A stretch of DNA of 22,113 bases, taken from assembly GCA_015499985.1 (NCBI GenBank), contig JAAAUF010000163.1, positions 1-22,113 of the forward strand, written 5' to 3'. Position 1 is the first letter of the stretch. Every line of letters starts with the position of its first letter. The notes beneath the pieces were generated by a model that was not told the DNA's origin, made no database searches, and was given only the letters and a program-made list of their open reading frames with translations. Source of the DNA: Haplosporangium gracile (taxonomy: Eukaryota > Mortierellomycota > Mortierellomycetes > Mortierellales > Mortierellaceae). Shown here piece after piece: positions 1 to 12,000 of the stretch. The translations under genes were made by a program, and so were the position numbers.

Positions 1-50
<50 letters not shown>
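1..50. repeat. (TC)25 microsatellite at window edge
   Basis: The first 50 bases are a perfect TC dinucleotide repeat that probably continues to the left of the window. Polypyrimidine repeats of this kind recur later (8441-8470). Confidence 0.97.
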
Positions 51-54
<4 letters not shown>

Positions 55-2549
55 TCTGCACCCTTGAAAGAGGGTCCGTTAATGCAGACCAAGAAAAGAA
101 CTCCGTGCAAAATCGTATTTGTTGTGTATGTTGTTTTATTTGTTGTTGTCATGGTTTTTCTCCATCTGTGCATACTAGTAGCAAAGTCAAAAGAGAAATA
201 GGAGAAGAAGGGACAGACAACAAGAGGGAGGGAGGGAAGGAGGGAGAGTTACATCGGAAAGATGGGATGACTTTAAAAAACCAAGGACGTTGGGGATAAT
301 GCATAAATTACAGAAGGATGGATAGGACGACAGGAAGAAAGGTAACAGAATCTCATCCACAATGAGGTAATGAACCTTCCTCGTACATCCGTCTACCATT
401 CATTCGTTCGTTTCATTTTCTGTCTACTACCATCGATATCTTTAATGTTTTCTCGCAACGTTCATCAGAAACCCTTATAACACAGCTCATGCAGATATTA
501 GTTTTCTGTGTGTGTGCCTGTGATCAGTTATTGTAACACCCTCAAAAAGGGCGTCGTTCCGTTGATCATTCTATCTGTCTCACCCAGTTTCTAAAGCATA
601 AAACGCGTACCGTGTCAGTGTCACCATCATCCACACCACGACCCACCCTCTTACTAAACGGTCACGATCGCCCGCGCCAATGTGGATCTCAAATTAAATC
701 TTACTTTTGCGTCACCTTATTTTTCTTTCCCTGAGCGTCCATCTCTTTTTCTTGAGGGAACACAAGCATGGCATGGAGCGAAACTGGCAGGGTCCAATTT
801 CATAGCTGCCTGCTTCTGTGTCGACAAAATAAAATAGTCAGAATACCCAAAAAAAAAAAAAAAAAAAATAAGTGAGTACAAAGAAATATAAGTAAAAATT
901 GGCGCTAAGAAACGGATGCACGTAGTACACGGGAGCGGGGGTGTGAAAGAAACAAGAAAGTGACAGAGGAAGGAGTGAGCCAGGATGGTGCAGGGTACAT
1001 CTCATGCAAACACATCACCATCGTTACAAAACGGCACTTTTCATTTCGTTTAAAATGCATTTCGACAAGAGAGTGCATTCTGGAGGAAGGAGAGTGTCAC
1101 ACGCAACCAAGCAAATCACAGACTTGTCCTCTCTGTCCTCTTCTCTTGCGAGCACACAATTAAGCAGCAAACGTGAGATAATTTAAATGTATTGTCGTTA
1201 CTCCTCTGCAAAAAGCAGTAGTTCGCTCGTTTGCCTATCTGTGTGTTGTTGATGCAAACCAAAGGAGAGAGAGAGGGAGAAGAAAGAGGAGGAGGAAGAT
1301 ACATTGGGAGCACCTGCACTTACATTATTGACAAACTAACAAAACCAATGCACCCATCTTCGCCCTCCATCACACCAACGACCAAAACAAAGAAACGCTC
1401 AGATTTTTAGATCGCTTTTTTGTAAGGGTGTCTGTGTTTGTGAATCAGCTTTGCATTGTTCTCCTTTGTGGTTTCTTAGATGTACTATGTACGCAGCAGT
1501 TGAACAATGGCAAGGCAAAGTAACAAGAAATAAGAAAAAGGCGCCAGGGAAAAAAGGGAAAGATGCTAATGTGAGCCCCTTTTTTCTATCGACACGCCAA
1601 AATCCTTCCCCTTTTCTCCCCCTCTTTCCCTCGCTCCCCTTCTTTGAGTTGTGTTATTTTTCTTACAGCGGATCTCCATCCTGCTCTCCCCTTGTGTGCA
1701 TTAAGCGCCTCTCTGACTTTGGAAGTTGTAAGACTGTTCTCTTGTGTATGTATTTGCGCTTGCTCTATAATTGATTTTGTATTTGCTCTGCTTCTGGACA
1801 TGCACAAACTACACGCGTCCGATTGCTCGTTATATTTTGTGATGTTTCTTATTCTGAGCGGGTTCAAAATATGTGTCTCAGACAGACATCCCGATCGATC
1901 GGCAATGCTGGGCAACCAACCTGGTTCGACTCACTACTACACGTAAGACCGACTACCCAAGAAATAAAAATTCAAGAGCATAGCAAAAAAAGAAAAGTGA
2001 TTGTCCCTCTTTTTTACCAAATGTTACGAGGGAGGAAGGTTGAAATTGTAGCATGAACATTACCATGCCAGGCGTGGTTTTGGCGAGTACTAACTAGTCA
2101 AGGAACCATTGTTTTGGGAAATGCTATGGGTTCGATAATGTAAAGTATATTGTATTGATTGACGAGTACCATCCTCCCCTCCTCTCCCCTCGCTCCCCTT
2201 GTTCTCGCCAACTGTTGGATGATCATGTGGTACCACTTCCAAGGTATGACAACAAAATATTGCGATGGTACATGATGTCTTTTACATCTATTGCGTAACA
2301 ACCAACCCCCTTGTTGATGATGTCGTTCCTCTCTGGTGCAATTAAGCATGTGTTCTAGGAAAAAATATAGGAACAAAGGGACGAACTGGATTGGGAACAC
2401 AAGTGGTTTCCTTCAGCCTGTGGACACTTCCTACTGTCCACTGCCATGTGTTTTCTACAACCCAATAATAGACAGCTTCCATCAATAAAATATAGCAAGG
2501 AGGAGTGAGGCGGCAGGACGGCTAAGTGGCTCCTCCATTATCGTTCCTC
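51..2549. other. Non-coding stretch, no gene seen
   Basis: About 2.5 kb in which open frames are short, overlap on both strands and have translations dominated by low-complexity Ser/Phe/Leu or Lys/Glu. I see no recognisable protein domain. The stretch contains a purine-rich block around 185-260 (GGGA/GGAA repeats), an A20 run at 849-868, another purine block near 1260-1300, and a pyrimidine block near 1600-1650. The part around 2040-2480 is ordinary-complexity sequence but still gives no convincing coding frame. Confidence 0.7.
849..868. repeat. Poly(A) run, A20
   Basis: Twenty consecutive A on the + strand. No flanking target-site duplication or upstream retroelement coding sequence was seen, so a retroposon tail is not supported. 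Long poly(dA:dT) runs are known to disfavour nucleosomes. Confidence 0.95.
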
Positions 2550-2572
2550 TTTTTTTTTTTTTTTTTTTTTTT
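2550..2572. repeat. Poly(T) run, T23
   Basis: Twenty-three consecutive T on the + strand. It lies about 350 bp from an A16 run (2925-2940), with which it could in principle pair. No terminal repeats or duplication mark the segment between them as a mobile element. Confidence 0.95.
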
Positions 2573-5502
2573 GCTTCTTAAAGAAAGGTTGAGAGGAGAA
2601 ACGAAGAATTAGAGTAGTTAGGGACGAGAGGGTGAAGTGTTCGTTCTGCTCACTTTCTTAACTTTCGTCCCAATCTCCATCATGGATGAGGAAGATCAGG
2701 TGATACTGGCAAGGGAGAGAGAGGGGAGCGGTGAAGGCCCCTGTACTTTTCGAGGTCAGTGATCAAAAGGCGAAAATCAAAAAGAAATAAGAAACGTACG
2801 GAGAAAAAAAAAGGTAGAAGAGAGACCCATGATTCATCAATTTGCAGAAAAGAAGCTCACTCCCCTACTCATTGTCCTACGAATAGGTAAAGAGGAAAGG
2901 ACCAACAAACAAAACAAAAAAAGCAAAAAAAAAAAAAAAAGAGTGCTCATCAAATGGGCCCTAGTGTGTTCAAATATAGCAAGCATCCGCTGCTCGCTCG
3001 TTCATCATCGAACAGATGATGGATATTCAAGCGCATCGCTCTCTTTTTGTTCATTTTCTTTTCCTCTTGGTCTAACCCCCCTCCCTCCATTCTAAATCTA
3101 AAAAAAATAAGTTTTCGACTCGGACATCGTGGATCGTTCTCTAGAACGGGAGGAGGCCTGGCTTGTATCCCTCTGTACCCGCAAGGTTCTTCCTACCCCA
3201 TCTATTGCCTAACAAACAAAAAAACTTTGATTTTTCAAATGGGCAAAGGACACATTCCTCTCTGACAAAGCAACAACACAAAAAAAATCGTACCACAGCG
3301 CTCTTGTGAGGAAAAATAGAAAAAGACACCAAACAAAAAAAAAGAGAGAGCCAGCCTAAGTGAGCCATCAATGGGGGAGGAAAGGGGACCACCTTTAGCC
3401 AACCCCCTAGTGGCTGCCTTATGTGAGTAAGTTGGAGGAATGAATGGAAGGAAGGACAGGCCTTGTTTTCTACTAGAAGCTCTGTGCTCAGCAAGCACCA
3501 CCATCCAAAAAAAAATAAATAAAGTGACAAAGGGAAAGTGAAAAAATAGCATTTTGAGAGTAGGACATCTGTATGTAAGTAGACTATCATGAACGACAAA
3601 ATAGAGAGATGTTGGATGGACTCTGTTGAAATCCATCGAAGATGATTGTGAGCAACAAAAAGCAATCCGAGAGCACCTTTGGCTTGGTCATACGTTCCTT
3701 CAACAACGCTTAGTGCTCTCTTCCTCTCTGCCTTTCTCTGTGTCGATGACTCTCCCTCCAAAAAAAAAAGCCCTCAGTTATAAGTACTATAGTTAAGAAT
3801 GAAATCTCATTCAATACCGAAGGTGTTTAGAAAACAGGGATGGGTTGATGTTTATGTAATGGTGCGCCTCTGGAATTGTGGGAGCCGTGTGATAGGAACA
3901 TAGATGGAGAGAGAGAGAGTCAGAGAGAAGGGCCAGGGAGCACAGAAAAATAAAAGAAGTTCGTTGCTTGTATGTAGGCCAGAGCGACTGGAAGACTGGC
4001 GACTGACAGGATCACCATTCCCTCTGATTAGAGCCACATGTACAGTACAATCATACCGAGCCTAGAATACACACATATGCACACTCACTTTCACTCACTC
4101 ATTTACTAACACATTTCATTCACTCACAATCCCTGTTGAAGATTCTACAGCATCCTCTATCCTTGTTTTTTTCTGCTCCGTTCACACTTGCAACCACTAG
4201 AGGATCATCAATTGGCGATGAACGAATTCTCTCATAATTGGCGTAGAGCTAGAACAAGCTGTGCAGATTTAGTCGCGGAATGAACGGCCGCAAACAACGA
4301 AAGGAAGGATAGAAAAAACGAAAGGAAAAAGCGAACCGTCGTTCGTTCGTTTAATCTCTTGTCTCCTTGTCTTCCTATTAGCCCCATAGCGTTCATCACC
4401 TCCTTCACTCTCACAAGAGGTCTGTCGTTCGTATTCTTTTATTTTCTTTTTCCATTTTTTTGACCTCGCCTTTTCAACACATGCCCATTGATGGCTGGCT
4501 GCCCTTTTGCTATGCTTGATCTGCCTCTCGCGTTCTCTGAATATACAATTCGCAGTTTTCTTCTTGTTGTTGTTCTTTTTCTTTCTCCTTCAATTCTGCT
4601 ATGTGAACAGTTAGGCCGTTTTGTTTTTCTTTCTTCTGAATATTTTGTAAGGTCCGATAGAATGAGGAAAAAGGAGAAGCCCCGCCGGAGAATAGTGCAC
4701 AAATGTTACCCCGGATAAGCCAGCGGGAACAGAGATCATTTCCTTCTTTGGCATATACAGCACACTAAAAAAAAAAAGTCTGTCGCTCTCGGCCCCGCTG
4801 CCTCTGCGTCTGTGTACCTTTGTCTGTGGGTGTGTGGGTGTTTGCTTCCATTTCCCTTCAATCTTGTCCCTTCTAATTCTTCATCTCTCATTTTTTTTCT
4901 CTTAACTCTCTTTTTATTTCGATGCGAGGCCCTTTTTTTTTTTCTTCCGCGATCCTCTCTCCATTCAAACTTGGATAAGTTTTTTTTCTTTCTTATGTCT
5001 TGCGTACGAACGGCCAATTGATTAATGTTCATTTTCCTTCCTTTTTCAATCTCATTCGACCATTGGGAAATCTAAAAGTATGTACTGCAATAATAAACCA
5101 GCAGAAAAAGGGTCGAGTCATAACAAATGGACAAAAAGGTCCCATCTGGATGCTTCCTCTTGAAAAAAAGGCTATCTTCCTTGAAAAGTGACTATTAAGT
5201 TATTTTGTGGTCCAATTTATGAACACTTGTTCAATAGCTGACAAGAAGACGAAAGGGACTTGCATGTACCCTTGTTTGAATACTTATGACAGAACAGAAC
5301 AACCACTGAAAGACAGAAAGAAAGAGGGACTAAAGAAGAAAGGAAGAAAGTAAAGGATTGTGAGTGTGAATAAGTGAGAGAAGGGACCAGATGGAGGAAA
5401 GGAGGAAAAAAGGGTACCTTACATCATGTATTTGAAGCGTTAAAAAGAAGGGTTGGTGTTATTTGTTATTCAATGATCGCATATTGTATCGCATTGTCCA
5501 GA
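2573..5502. other. Non-coding stretch, no gene seen
   Basis: About 2.9 kb without a supportable gene. The longest open frame (minus strand, 3141-3761, 206 codons) encodes a Phe/Leu-rich low-complexity sequence with no domain and is overlapped by another open frame. Contents include the A16 run at 2925-2940, a degenerate ACTC-type repeat at about 4080-4130, and a long purine-rich block at about 5300-5420 made of GAAA and GGAAGAAA units. Confidence 0.65.
2925..2940. repeat. Poly(A) run, A16
   Basis: Sixteen consecutive A, preceded by several shorter A-rich clusters from about 2905. No gene context. Confidence 0.93.
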
Positions 5503-5526
5503 TTTGTTTGTTTGTTTGTTTGTTTG
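5503..5526. repeat. (TTTG)6 microsatellite
   Basis: Six perfect TTTG units. A related but shorter, interrupted TTTG tract lies at 5890-5935 (four perfect units at 5917-5932), and another at about 12,318-12,356. Confidence 0.95.
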
Positions 5527-5916
5527 TTATTTTCTTTTACTCTCTCCAATGGGTGGGGAGATAGTTATCCCCGATGTGAATTTTGCTGCTGTAGTCGTCT
5601 TTCATCTGTCCTTCGTCTCTCTCATTGAACCTACCACAGGCAAGGGATAGCGAAGGAGAAAAAAAATGACTCGCTACCGTGCCGTTTTCGATTTGTACGA
5701 TTGGGCTCAAAATATTCTTCCTCCTTCAAAGGGGAAGGAAAAGAAAAAAGTGCAGGGCGATAGAAGAACAACAGAAATGAGGAGACAGAGTGAGTGCAAG
5801 GAGGAAAAGGTGAGGAAGAAGGAGGGGGACACTCGTTGTCTGGTTTTCTTGTTGCTTGATTATTTTATTTGTTTCTGTGTGTTTTGTTTTATTTGTTTAT
5901 TTGTCTTGTTTGTTCG

Positions 5917-5932
5917 TTTGTTTGTTTGTTTG
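5917..5932. repeat. (TTTG)4 core of an interrupted TTTG tract
   Basis: Four perfect TTTG units sit inside a longer imperfect T/G tract (5890-5935), where single substitutions interrupt the period. Confidence 0.9.
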
Positions 5933-6833
5933 TTTACTTTGGCTCCTGTTGGGTTCTTGTTGGAGTTGTTGTTCAACGACGCCAAACAGAAAAGGAGAAA
6001 GGCAAAAGAAGGACGAGGAGGAGGACCCCAGCTAAAGCTGCATTGCTGAGAGACACGCTTGGATCTCCCTTGTCCGTTTGGATGTTTTGTTCTTGGAGCG
6101 TTTACTTTATCAACCCTAAGATATGTTCAATCAACACGAAACAAACAACAAGACCCACCAAAAGAGCAGCCTTCGCTATCAATAAATGAAGGGTTGGGTC
6201 GGGGGTAGGGTTAAGTTTGTTTGGCAAAAGAATAAATGATACGATAGAGACCAAGTGGTGCAAGGTAAAGATTGAAGGAATGCGAGAGGTAGAGAGAGTG
6301 AGCGAGAAGAACAAGAAGGGAAAAAAAAGTTAATCAGAGTCAATGAGCACGGTTGTCAGCGATGGTTGCACCATTCCACATCTTTCTCATCCCTCTTTTT
6401 TCCACCCCTGTTGATGAGACAAGACACGAACCATCTGAGAATCAATGGGAAAACCCACCCTCACGAATTGGTGGAAGCCCAGGAAGACAAAGAAGCAGAG
6501 GGTGAGGAGGAGAAGAAACAGGGTGACATCGAGCATCCTCCTTTCCCTTCCCTTCCCCTCTCCCTTCCCTTCCTTCCCAGCTCTATATGCCATTGTGCAT
6601 TTGTCTATGTCTACCATTCTTTTTCTCCACCCTTGCCCTTTATGTTTGTTGTTTTTGTGTCTCTCCTTCCTTTTCTCTTTTTTCGCTCCTCTTTCCTCTC
6701 ACTTTGTTCTCAAGAAACAACCCAAGAATGTGTTCCTTGTGTGCAGAAATTATCGCATGAAAGAAGTATACGAAAGACGAAGGAAGGAAAAAACAAAGAA
6801 CCCCTGACAAAACGAACAGGCGGACAGTAATGC

Positions 6834-6897
6834 AAAAAAAAAAAAAAAAAAAAAAAAAACCAGCATCAACAACAAAAACAGCAACAACAACAAAAAC
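6834..6897. repeat. Poly(A) run A26 followed by CAA-rich tract
   Basis: Positions 6834-6859 are 26 consecutive A, the longest homopolymer in the window. It is followed directly by an imperfect CAA/CAG tract to about 6897. No retroelement body or target duplication was recognised. Confidence 0.95.
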
Positions 6898-7820
6898 GAG
6901 GGGGTTGATCAGCATGTAAGAATGTCAGCAAAAAAACAACAACACGGGATGCATCGCAAGGACATGGCCTCACATACACACACGCCCCTTTCACCAGCAC
7001 CGCAACACAACCAGTCAGTATTGTCGTCATCATCACCATCGGCACATTGGCCTATTCTGCCGATCATCGTCCTCTCTTTCTCACCCTTGTTTATCTTCTT
7101 CCTGTCAATTCTCTCTTGAGCATGCCTTGGTTTCCTTGATTCATTTGATCACCCCACCCTCTTTATTGATCGGTGATGTTTGCAAGTGATCTAGACGTTT
7201 TTTTTGAAGTCAAACCATAACAGGTTCCCTAAAGCTTTTACTCGGAAAGGATGGTTCGCAAGGAGAGAATATAACAGAATATCAGAAAGCTGCAGACCAT
7301 ACGAATAAAGAGAGACGCTTTTTACATCGAATCGGATGGGACAGACGAGACCAGGCAGCGCACACATTGCATCTCGATCAGACAATGCAGTCAGTAGCCC
7401 TCTCATTAATCACCATTCAATCGGGTCTCATATATGTTCTGCGACCCATGGAGAAAAGACATTAAATGCCATGCGATCTCCCTTTTTTTCGTCCCCTATG
7501 TGTCGATCCATCGAAGGTTGACCAAAAAAGAATCTAATGTTCTTCTCTCCATCTCTCTTCTCTCTCTCTTCTTTAGTAACAACCCCCTTTACCACCATTC
7601 ATTAGTCCCGCTCTTTTTTCATGTGTCTCATTGTGTTCATGTTCCACGGCTCTCTGTGAGAAATGAGGGTTTGAAACGTCTTTTTTTTTGACGAAGAATA
7701 TGCAATAGAGAGTTTGAACAATGAGAAACAAGCGACCTGATAGTTCACGGCCAGTGCAACAATAACGCTAATAATTCAGTGAAATAATAAAGGGTCATAA
7801 AAGTCAATGAAAGAAGAAGT

Positions 7821-7865
7821 AAAGTAAAGTAAAGTAAGGTAAAGTAAAATAAAGTAAAGTAAAGT
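7821..7865. repeat. AAAGT pentanucleotide tandem array (nine copies)
   Basis: Nine consecutive 5-bp units with consensus AAAGT. The fourth is AAGGT and the sixth is AAAAT; the rest are identical. A tenth unit decays to AAATA. The array lies in gene-free sequence. Confidence 0.95.
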
Positions 7866-8428
7866 AAATATGAACAAGGAGAAGAGACATGGCGAGAGCA
7901 TTAGCATTTCAAGAAGGGCATCAACGGTTGAAAGGGAAGTTCGGTTTCTTCCTGTTTGCTTTTGTGTGTAAAAATGGCGGGTTGTGACATCGATAGCGTC
8001 CGACTGATTTCATTTCTTTTTTTCTTCCGAATGATGGGCCTATGGGTGTGCGATGGCTATGTCGTTTCTATTTCACCATGGCTATAAGGAAGGAGCGGAA
8101 AGAGGGAGAGAGAAGGAGAAGAAGATGAGATGTATTACACGGTGCAGAGCTTGTTCGCCATCCAAAGAACATGAACGAAGAAGCTCAAAAACTATCCATC
8201 AACTGTGCTTGTATTGAGTACTGTGGAAATAAATACCTACAGTACATTCAAGAGAAGCAGTCAGACGAAGAAAAGACAATGAAAGAGCCGTTTTCATGTA
8301 CTGAATGAACTTCAACAACAGAAAAAGAGCTTATTCAATTGATTTTGAATTTGAAATAAATACCTTGAATCGTTCTTATTATTTTTCACTTCGTTCAGCT
8401 CAGCCTATTTTCCTTCTTTCTCGTCTTC

Positions 8429-8440
<12 letters not shown>

Positions 8441-8470
<30 letters not shown>
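8441..8470. repeat. (CT)15 microsatellite
   Basis: Fifteen perfect CT units within the larger polypyrimidine domain. The Ser-Leu repeat open frame across it (8305-8847) is an artefact of this repeat. Confidence 0.97.
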
Positions 8471-8474
<4 letters not shown>

Positions 8475-8643
8475 CTTTCTCTTCCATCTTCTTCTTTTCT
8501 CAACTCTTCTCTCTTCTTCCTCTTCTTCTTTTCCCTTTCCTTTTTCCATTCATTCACCTCCTTTGTCTCATTTCTTCTCTCATCATATCCTTCTTTCTTT
8601 TTCTCCTTCTCCTCCTTCCCTTTCCTTCCCTCTCTATTTCTTT

Positions 8644-8664
8644 CTTTTCTTTTCTTTTCTTTTC
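8644..8664. repeat. (CTTTT)4 pentamer repeat
   Basis: Four CTTTT units plus a final C. The same pentamer recurs at about 10,858-10,880. Confidence 0.9.
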
Positions 8665-8826
8665 CTTCTTCGTCATCTTCTCGCTGTGCCCTTCCCTCCT
8701 TCTCCTCTGTCCCTCATTCCACACTTTCGTCGCCAACAATCGCATTCATCACCATCAACAATCCTTAACGCCAACCTCAACTACATCACATTCTCTCCCC
8801 TCTCTCCTTTCTGTCTCAACCCTCGA

Positions 8827-8854
8827 CCTTTAATCCTCAACCTTTAATCCTCAA
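8827..8854. repeat. 14-bp direct tandem duplication
   Basis: CCTTTAATCCTCAA occurs twice back to back (8827-8840 and 8841-8854). It is probably a simple slippage duplication. A related CCTC-AACC phrase lies just before it. Confidence 0.95.
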
Positions 8855-8921
8855 CTTACAAACCGTGCTTCTCCGAACCCCTCTTTTATTTTAATTTTTT
8901 CCCGCCTTTCGAAGCCATTGC

Positions 8922-8949
8922 CGACGACGACGACGACAACAACGACGAC
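8922..8949. repeat. CGA/CAA trinucleotide tract
   Basis: Five CGA units are followed by two AAC-type units and two further CGAC units. The tract sits between the polypyrimidine domain and a GTATGT sequence at 8999, in what could be a transcribed leader. Confidence 0.85.
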
Positions 8950-8998
8950 ACTCCTCGATCTCTCCCTCTCCTGACACTTTTTTTTGGCCGATTACAAC

Positions 8999-9004
8999 GT
9001 ATGT
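8999..9004 (+). other. Candidate 5' splice donor of an upstream leader exon
   Basis: The sequence ACAAC|GTATGT matches a good fungal 5' splice donor. It follows the CT-rich block and CGA tract that would make a typical 5' untranslated exon. No RNA evidence is available. GTATGT also occurs elsewhere in the gene-free region (for example near 9674), so chance is quite possible. Confidence 0.2.
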
Positions 9005-12000
9005 CTGCTCCCCCTTTAGCCTCCTCTATTATGTGTTCATCCCTTCACCCTTAATTTGTTCTTTCTTTTTCTTCTTTTTGTACATGGCGATCCGTTTTCT
9101 TCTTTCTATGATATATCGTTATATGTCGACTACCGATCGATGTACTGTACCTCCTTACAAAATGGTTCATTCCTATCTCTTTATTTTGTTTCCTCCGCTC
9201 CCGCTTTGAACCCTACCGAACCAAAATCAAACAAGAGGGGAAAAAAGGGACCTCGGTGCCACTATGGCTCGTATACTCTCGTTTGTACAGCCAAACTATC
9301 CATCCATCAAACCAAAAAAAGTCCCTTTCTTCTTCCCCCACATCGCACCTGCCCGAGCATAACACAAAAACATTTGGCTGACAAAACAGCACCGCACAGG
9401 CTTATGACATTTTTATTCTTTTTTTTTTCAGGAACAATACCACACAGCGTTCAGTTTTTATTGATCTTAATTCAGAGTGTCTCTCAAAAGGGAAAGACAG
9501 CCCTCGTGCGCAGACTTTATTGTTTCATACCCTTTTCTATGGGTTCATGTGTGACTCGACACCTTTTTCACCTCATTCCAGTCTCATGTGTACCAAACTG
9601 GTCTGTTCATTCCTTTTCCTTCAATTTCTTTTCCTTCACCCTCCATCCTCTTAAACACACTGCCCTTTACACGTATGTATTCAGTTGTCTGTTTCACACT
9701 AGCAGTGGTGGTTGTTATGGCACAGGGGTTACAAACATACAAGGAAGGTGATAGCAGTATTGAAAATCATCCAAAAAAGATGGTTCTGAGGAAGGTTAAA
9801 TAGCAGATCTACGTGTGTTTGTGCGTTATTTGTTATAGAGACGAGAGAAGCAAAGAAAGAGAACTGAGCGAGAGGGGACTGTTTCATGTCGTTCATCTAT
9901 GAATCCATCAGTCAATTACAAAATGAGCTTAATTTATATAATTGATTTGGCATTACTTGCAGTGCTGCCATTTGGGGGCAATTGGCTACGTCCTGTCCTT
10001 ACGTTTATTACGTTGCTTTTTTTTTTTTTAAAAAAAAACGCACAATCATTGTTCAAGAGGTGGTGTCCATTCAAGCAATCATTCCTCTACCTTTACCTTT
10101 GCGTTCCTTTCCCTTTCCCTTTCTTTTCTTGCCTTCCTTCTTTGTTTATTCCTTCCTTCATCGCACATCGCACATGCACACATATACATGTACATGAAAG
10201 TATCCATGCACAGTTGTGACGAGCATTCGCTACTGTATCGTCTTTTCTTTTTTCCTTCTTTGATCCTTTTTCGTCTTCTTTTTGTTCAGCTTCTTCCTCG
10301 TCTTCAAGACTGCTGCTTGAGCATATTCAGGTACTATCGGCTTGTTCAATTGACGCGCGAGCATGCCTTTCTTTCCTGGCCCTCTTCCACTCGTGTTCTT
10401 TTTTACTGCTACAATCCGTTGACTATCGTCTCAATACGTCTCTACCCTCTTTCTCTTTCTCTCTCTCCTACTTTTTTCCCTTCTTTTTTCTCTCCTCCCC
10501 ATCATCTTTTTCGTGTTCTTATTGCTCACTGTCCTGCTCAATAATTTGGATGTTCTCTCGAGATATTCGTCTACTGTTTTCCTAAGTATGCGGTGCCTGA
10601 TTGAAGAAGACGAAAAGTAAATTAGGCCAGATGAAATGAAGACACGTACGCACAAAAAAGAAGATGACCAGTGTTGAGAGACTTGCTAGAAAATGGCTAG
10701 GTGGTAGGGGGTTGAATATGCATGAAGTAGGAGACGGAAAGGAATAGGAAAGGAAGGGGTTAGGAGAAAGGAAAAGAGGAAAGATGAGGATAAAATGCCC
10801 TTTTTACATGCATCCGACTACTGCCCTTGTTTTTCTGGCGGTCTGTCTGTCCATTTGTCTTTTCTTTTCTTTTCTTTTCTGCCATCTTTGTGTCTGGCTG
10901 GCTGACTGGTTGGCTGACTGGTTGGCTGACTGACTGACTGACTGAATGAATGATTGGTTGGATCACTGAATCGCAGAGGAACATCATTGCATCAACCCGT
11001 CCTTCTGTCTGTCTCCTGTCCATCTACGACATCGAAGTTCGTTGTTTTTTTTTATCCTGCCTCCTTTTCTCGACGGAATCCAGAGGAAGCAACGCCTAAT
11101 CTCCCATCTTTTCTCAGGCAGCTCATCGTTTTTTTCTTTTTTTTATTGTTCAGCAACATGGACCCTTCGTTTTTTTTCTTTGCCTCCAATTGCCCCTTTT
11201 TTACAGAGAAGACGATGATGGAAGAGAGCGCGAGAGAGTGTCGATAGTGAGAAAGAAGAGAGAAAGAGAGCGATGCGGTGGTTGTATGGGTCTGTTTATT
11301 GGACATACGAACATTGGCTGCGTTGTTATTCTTTACTATTTGAATGAATTACAATGCCATTCTATTCAATGTTTTGGCGGGCTTTTTTTTATTATTTCTA
11401 TTTCTTTTTCTTTTCAATGGGTATATGCAAACAACCACCATCGGCCGCTCTTTTTTACTTTAGTCCCTTCACTGACCTATACACCACGAACACACAAACA
11501 CAGATAGTGGGTCGTCCTGTGCTCTCACACGTTGCACTCTTGCTGACAGGCTTGATTGATATAGGGGAAGAGAACGGAGGGGAAGAAGAAGAACAAGAAC
11601 AAAAGGGAGGAGAGAAGAAGACGAAGAGGAAGCAAGCAAGTAAAGAAGAAATTGAAGAAAGGCCTTTTCTGTTTGACCTGTTTTCATTCTTTTTTGCTCA
11701 CTTTCGTTCCATTCTATTGCCTATATATATGTACATATATTCACATCCATTCAGTTAACCATTGCTTCTTGCAACCATTGACCCACTTCATACAACAAAC
11801 AGCAACTTCCACTCAATCAATTAGTTTTTTTTTATTCTCTTTGGTCCGATAATTCATTCCTCATGTATATATATACATTTTCTTTTTTCTTTTTCCCTCT
11901 CTTTTTTTCTACTTTTCTTCTTTTCTTTCCCTTACTTTCTTCGCTTCTCCCTCTCCTTCTCTCCTTCTCTCACCTTCACCCACATCCTCTCGTCTTACTC

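Larger units (their letters stand above)
5527..8403. other. Non-coding stretch, no gene seen
   Basis: About 2.9 kb without a supportable gene. Open frames here (for example 5666-6049 and 6366-6830) translate to low-complexity peptide and overlap frames on the other strand. Contents include a second TTTG tract (5890-5935), a CCCTT-type pyrimidine repeat near 6540-6580, the A26 run with an adjoining CAA-rich tract (6834-6897), and the AAAGT pentamer array (7821-7865). The segment 7120-7480 is more complex in sequence but has no convincing coding frame. Confidence 0.65.
8404..8760 (+). repeat. Polypyrimidine domain (CT-rich + strand)
   Basis: About 350 bp almost entirely C and T on the + strand. 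Uninterrupted pyrimidine runs include 8424-8470, 8504-8547, 8588-8635 and 8637-8671. It includes a (CT)15 repeat and a (CTTTT)4 repeat. CT-rich blocks upstream of fungal start sites are a common promoter feature. Here the bias continues, less purely, to about 15 kb. Confidence 0.9.

Noticed and set aside
1924..1934. GGTTCGACTCA, near the Pol III B-box
   Set aside because: One mismatch to the consensus and no tRNA fold around it.
2550..2940. T23...A16 pair as ends of a small mobile element
   Set aside because: No target duplication, no further terminal inverted repeat beyond the homopolymers, and no coding content.
3141..3761. 206-codon open frame on the minus strand
   Set aside because: It is Phe/Leu/Cys-rich low-complexity peptide overlapped by another minus-strand frame, with no domain or codon-use support.
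8305..8847. 180-codon open frame on the + strand
   Set aside because: It is a translation of CT repeats (Ser-Leu and Phe runs) with no domain; the polypyrimidine strand simply lacks stop codons.
9056..9751. 231-codon open frame on the + strand
   Set aside because: There is no recognisable domain and its composition follows the pyrimidine bias. T-runs and acceptor-like sequence interrupt it. It is the longest such frame in the gene-free region but still unconvincing.
11203..11212. ACAGAGAAGA, like the conserved box of U6 snRNA
   Set aside because: The match stops after about ten bases; the following U6 sequence and a terminal T run are absent.
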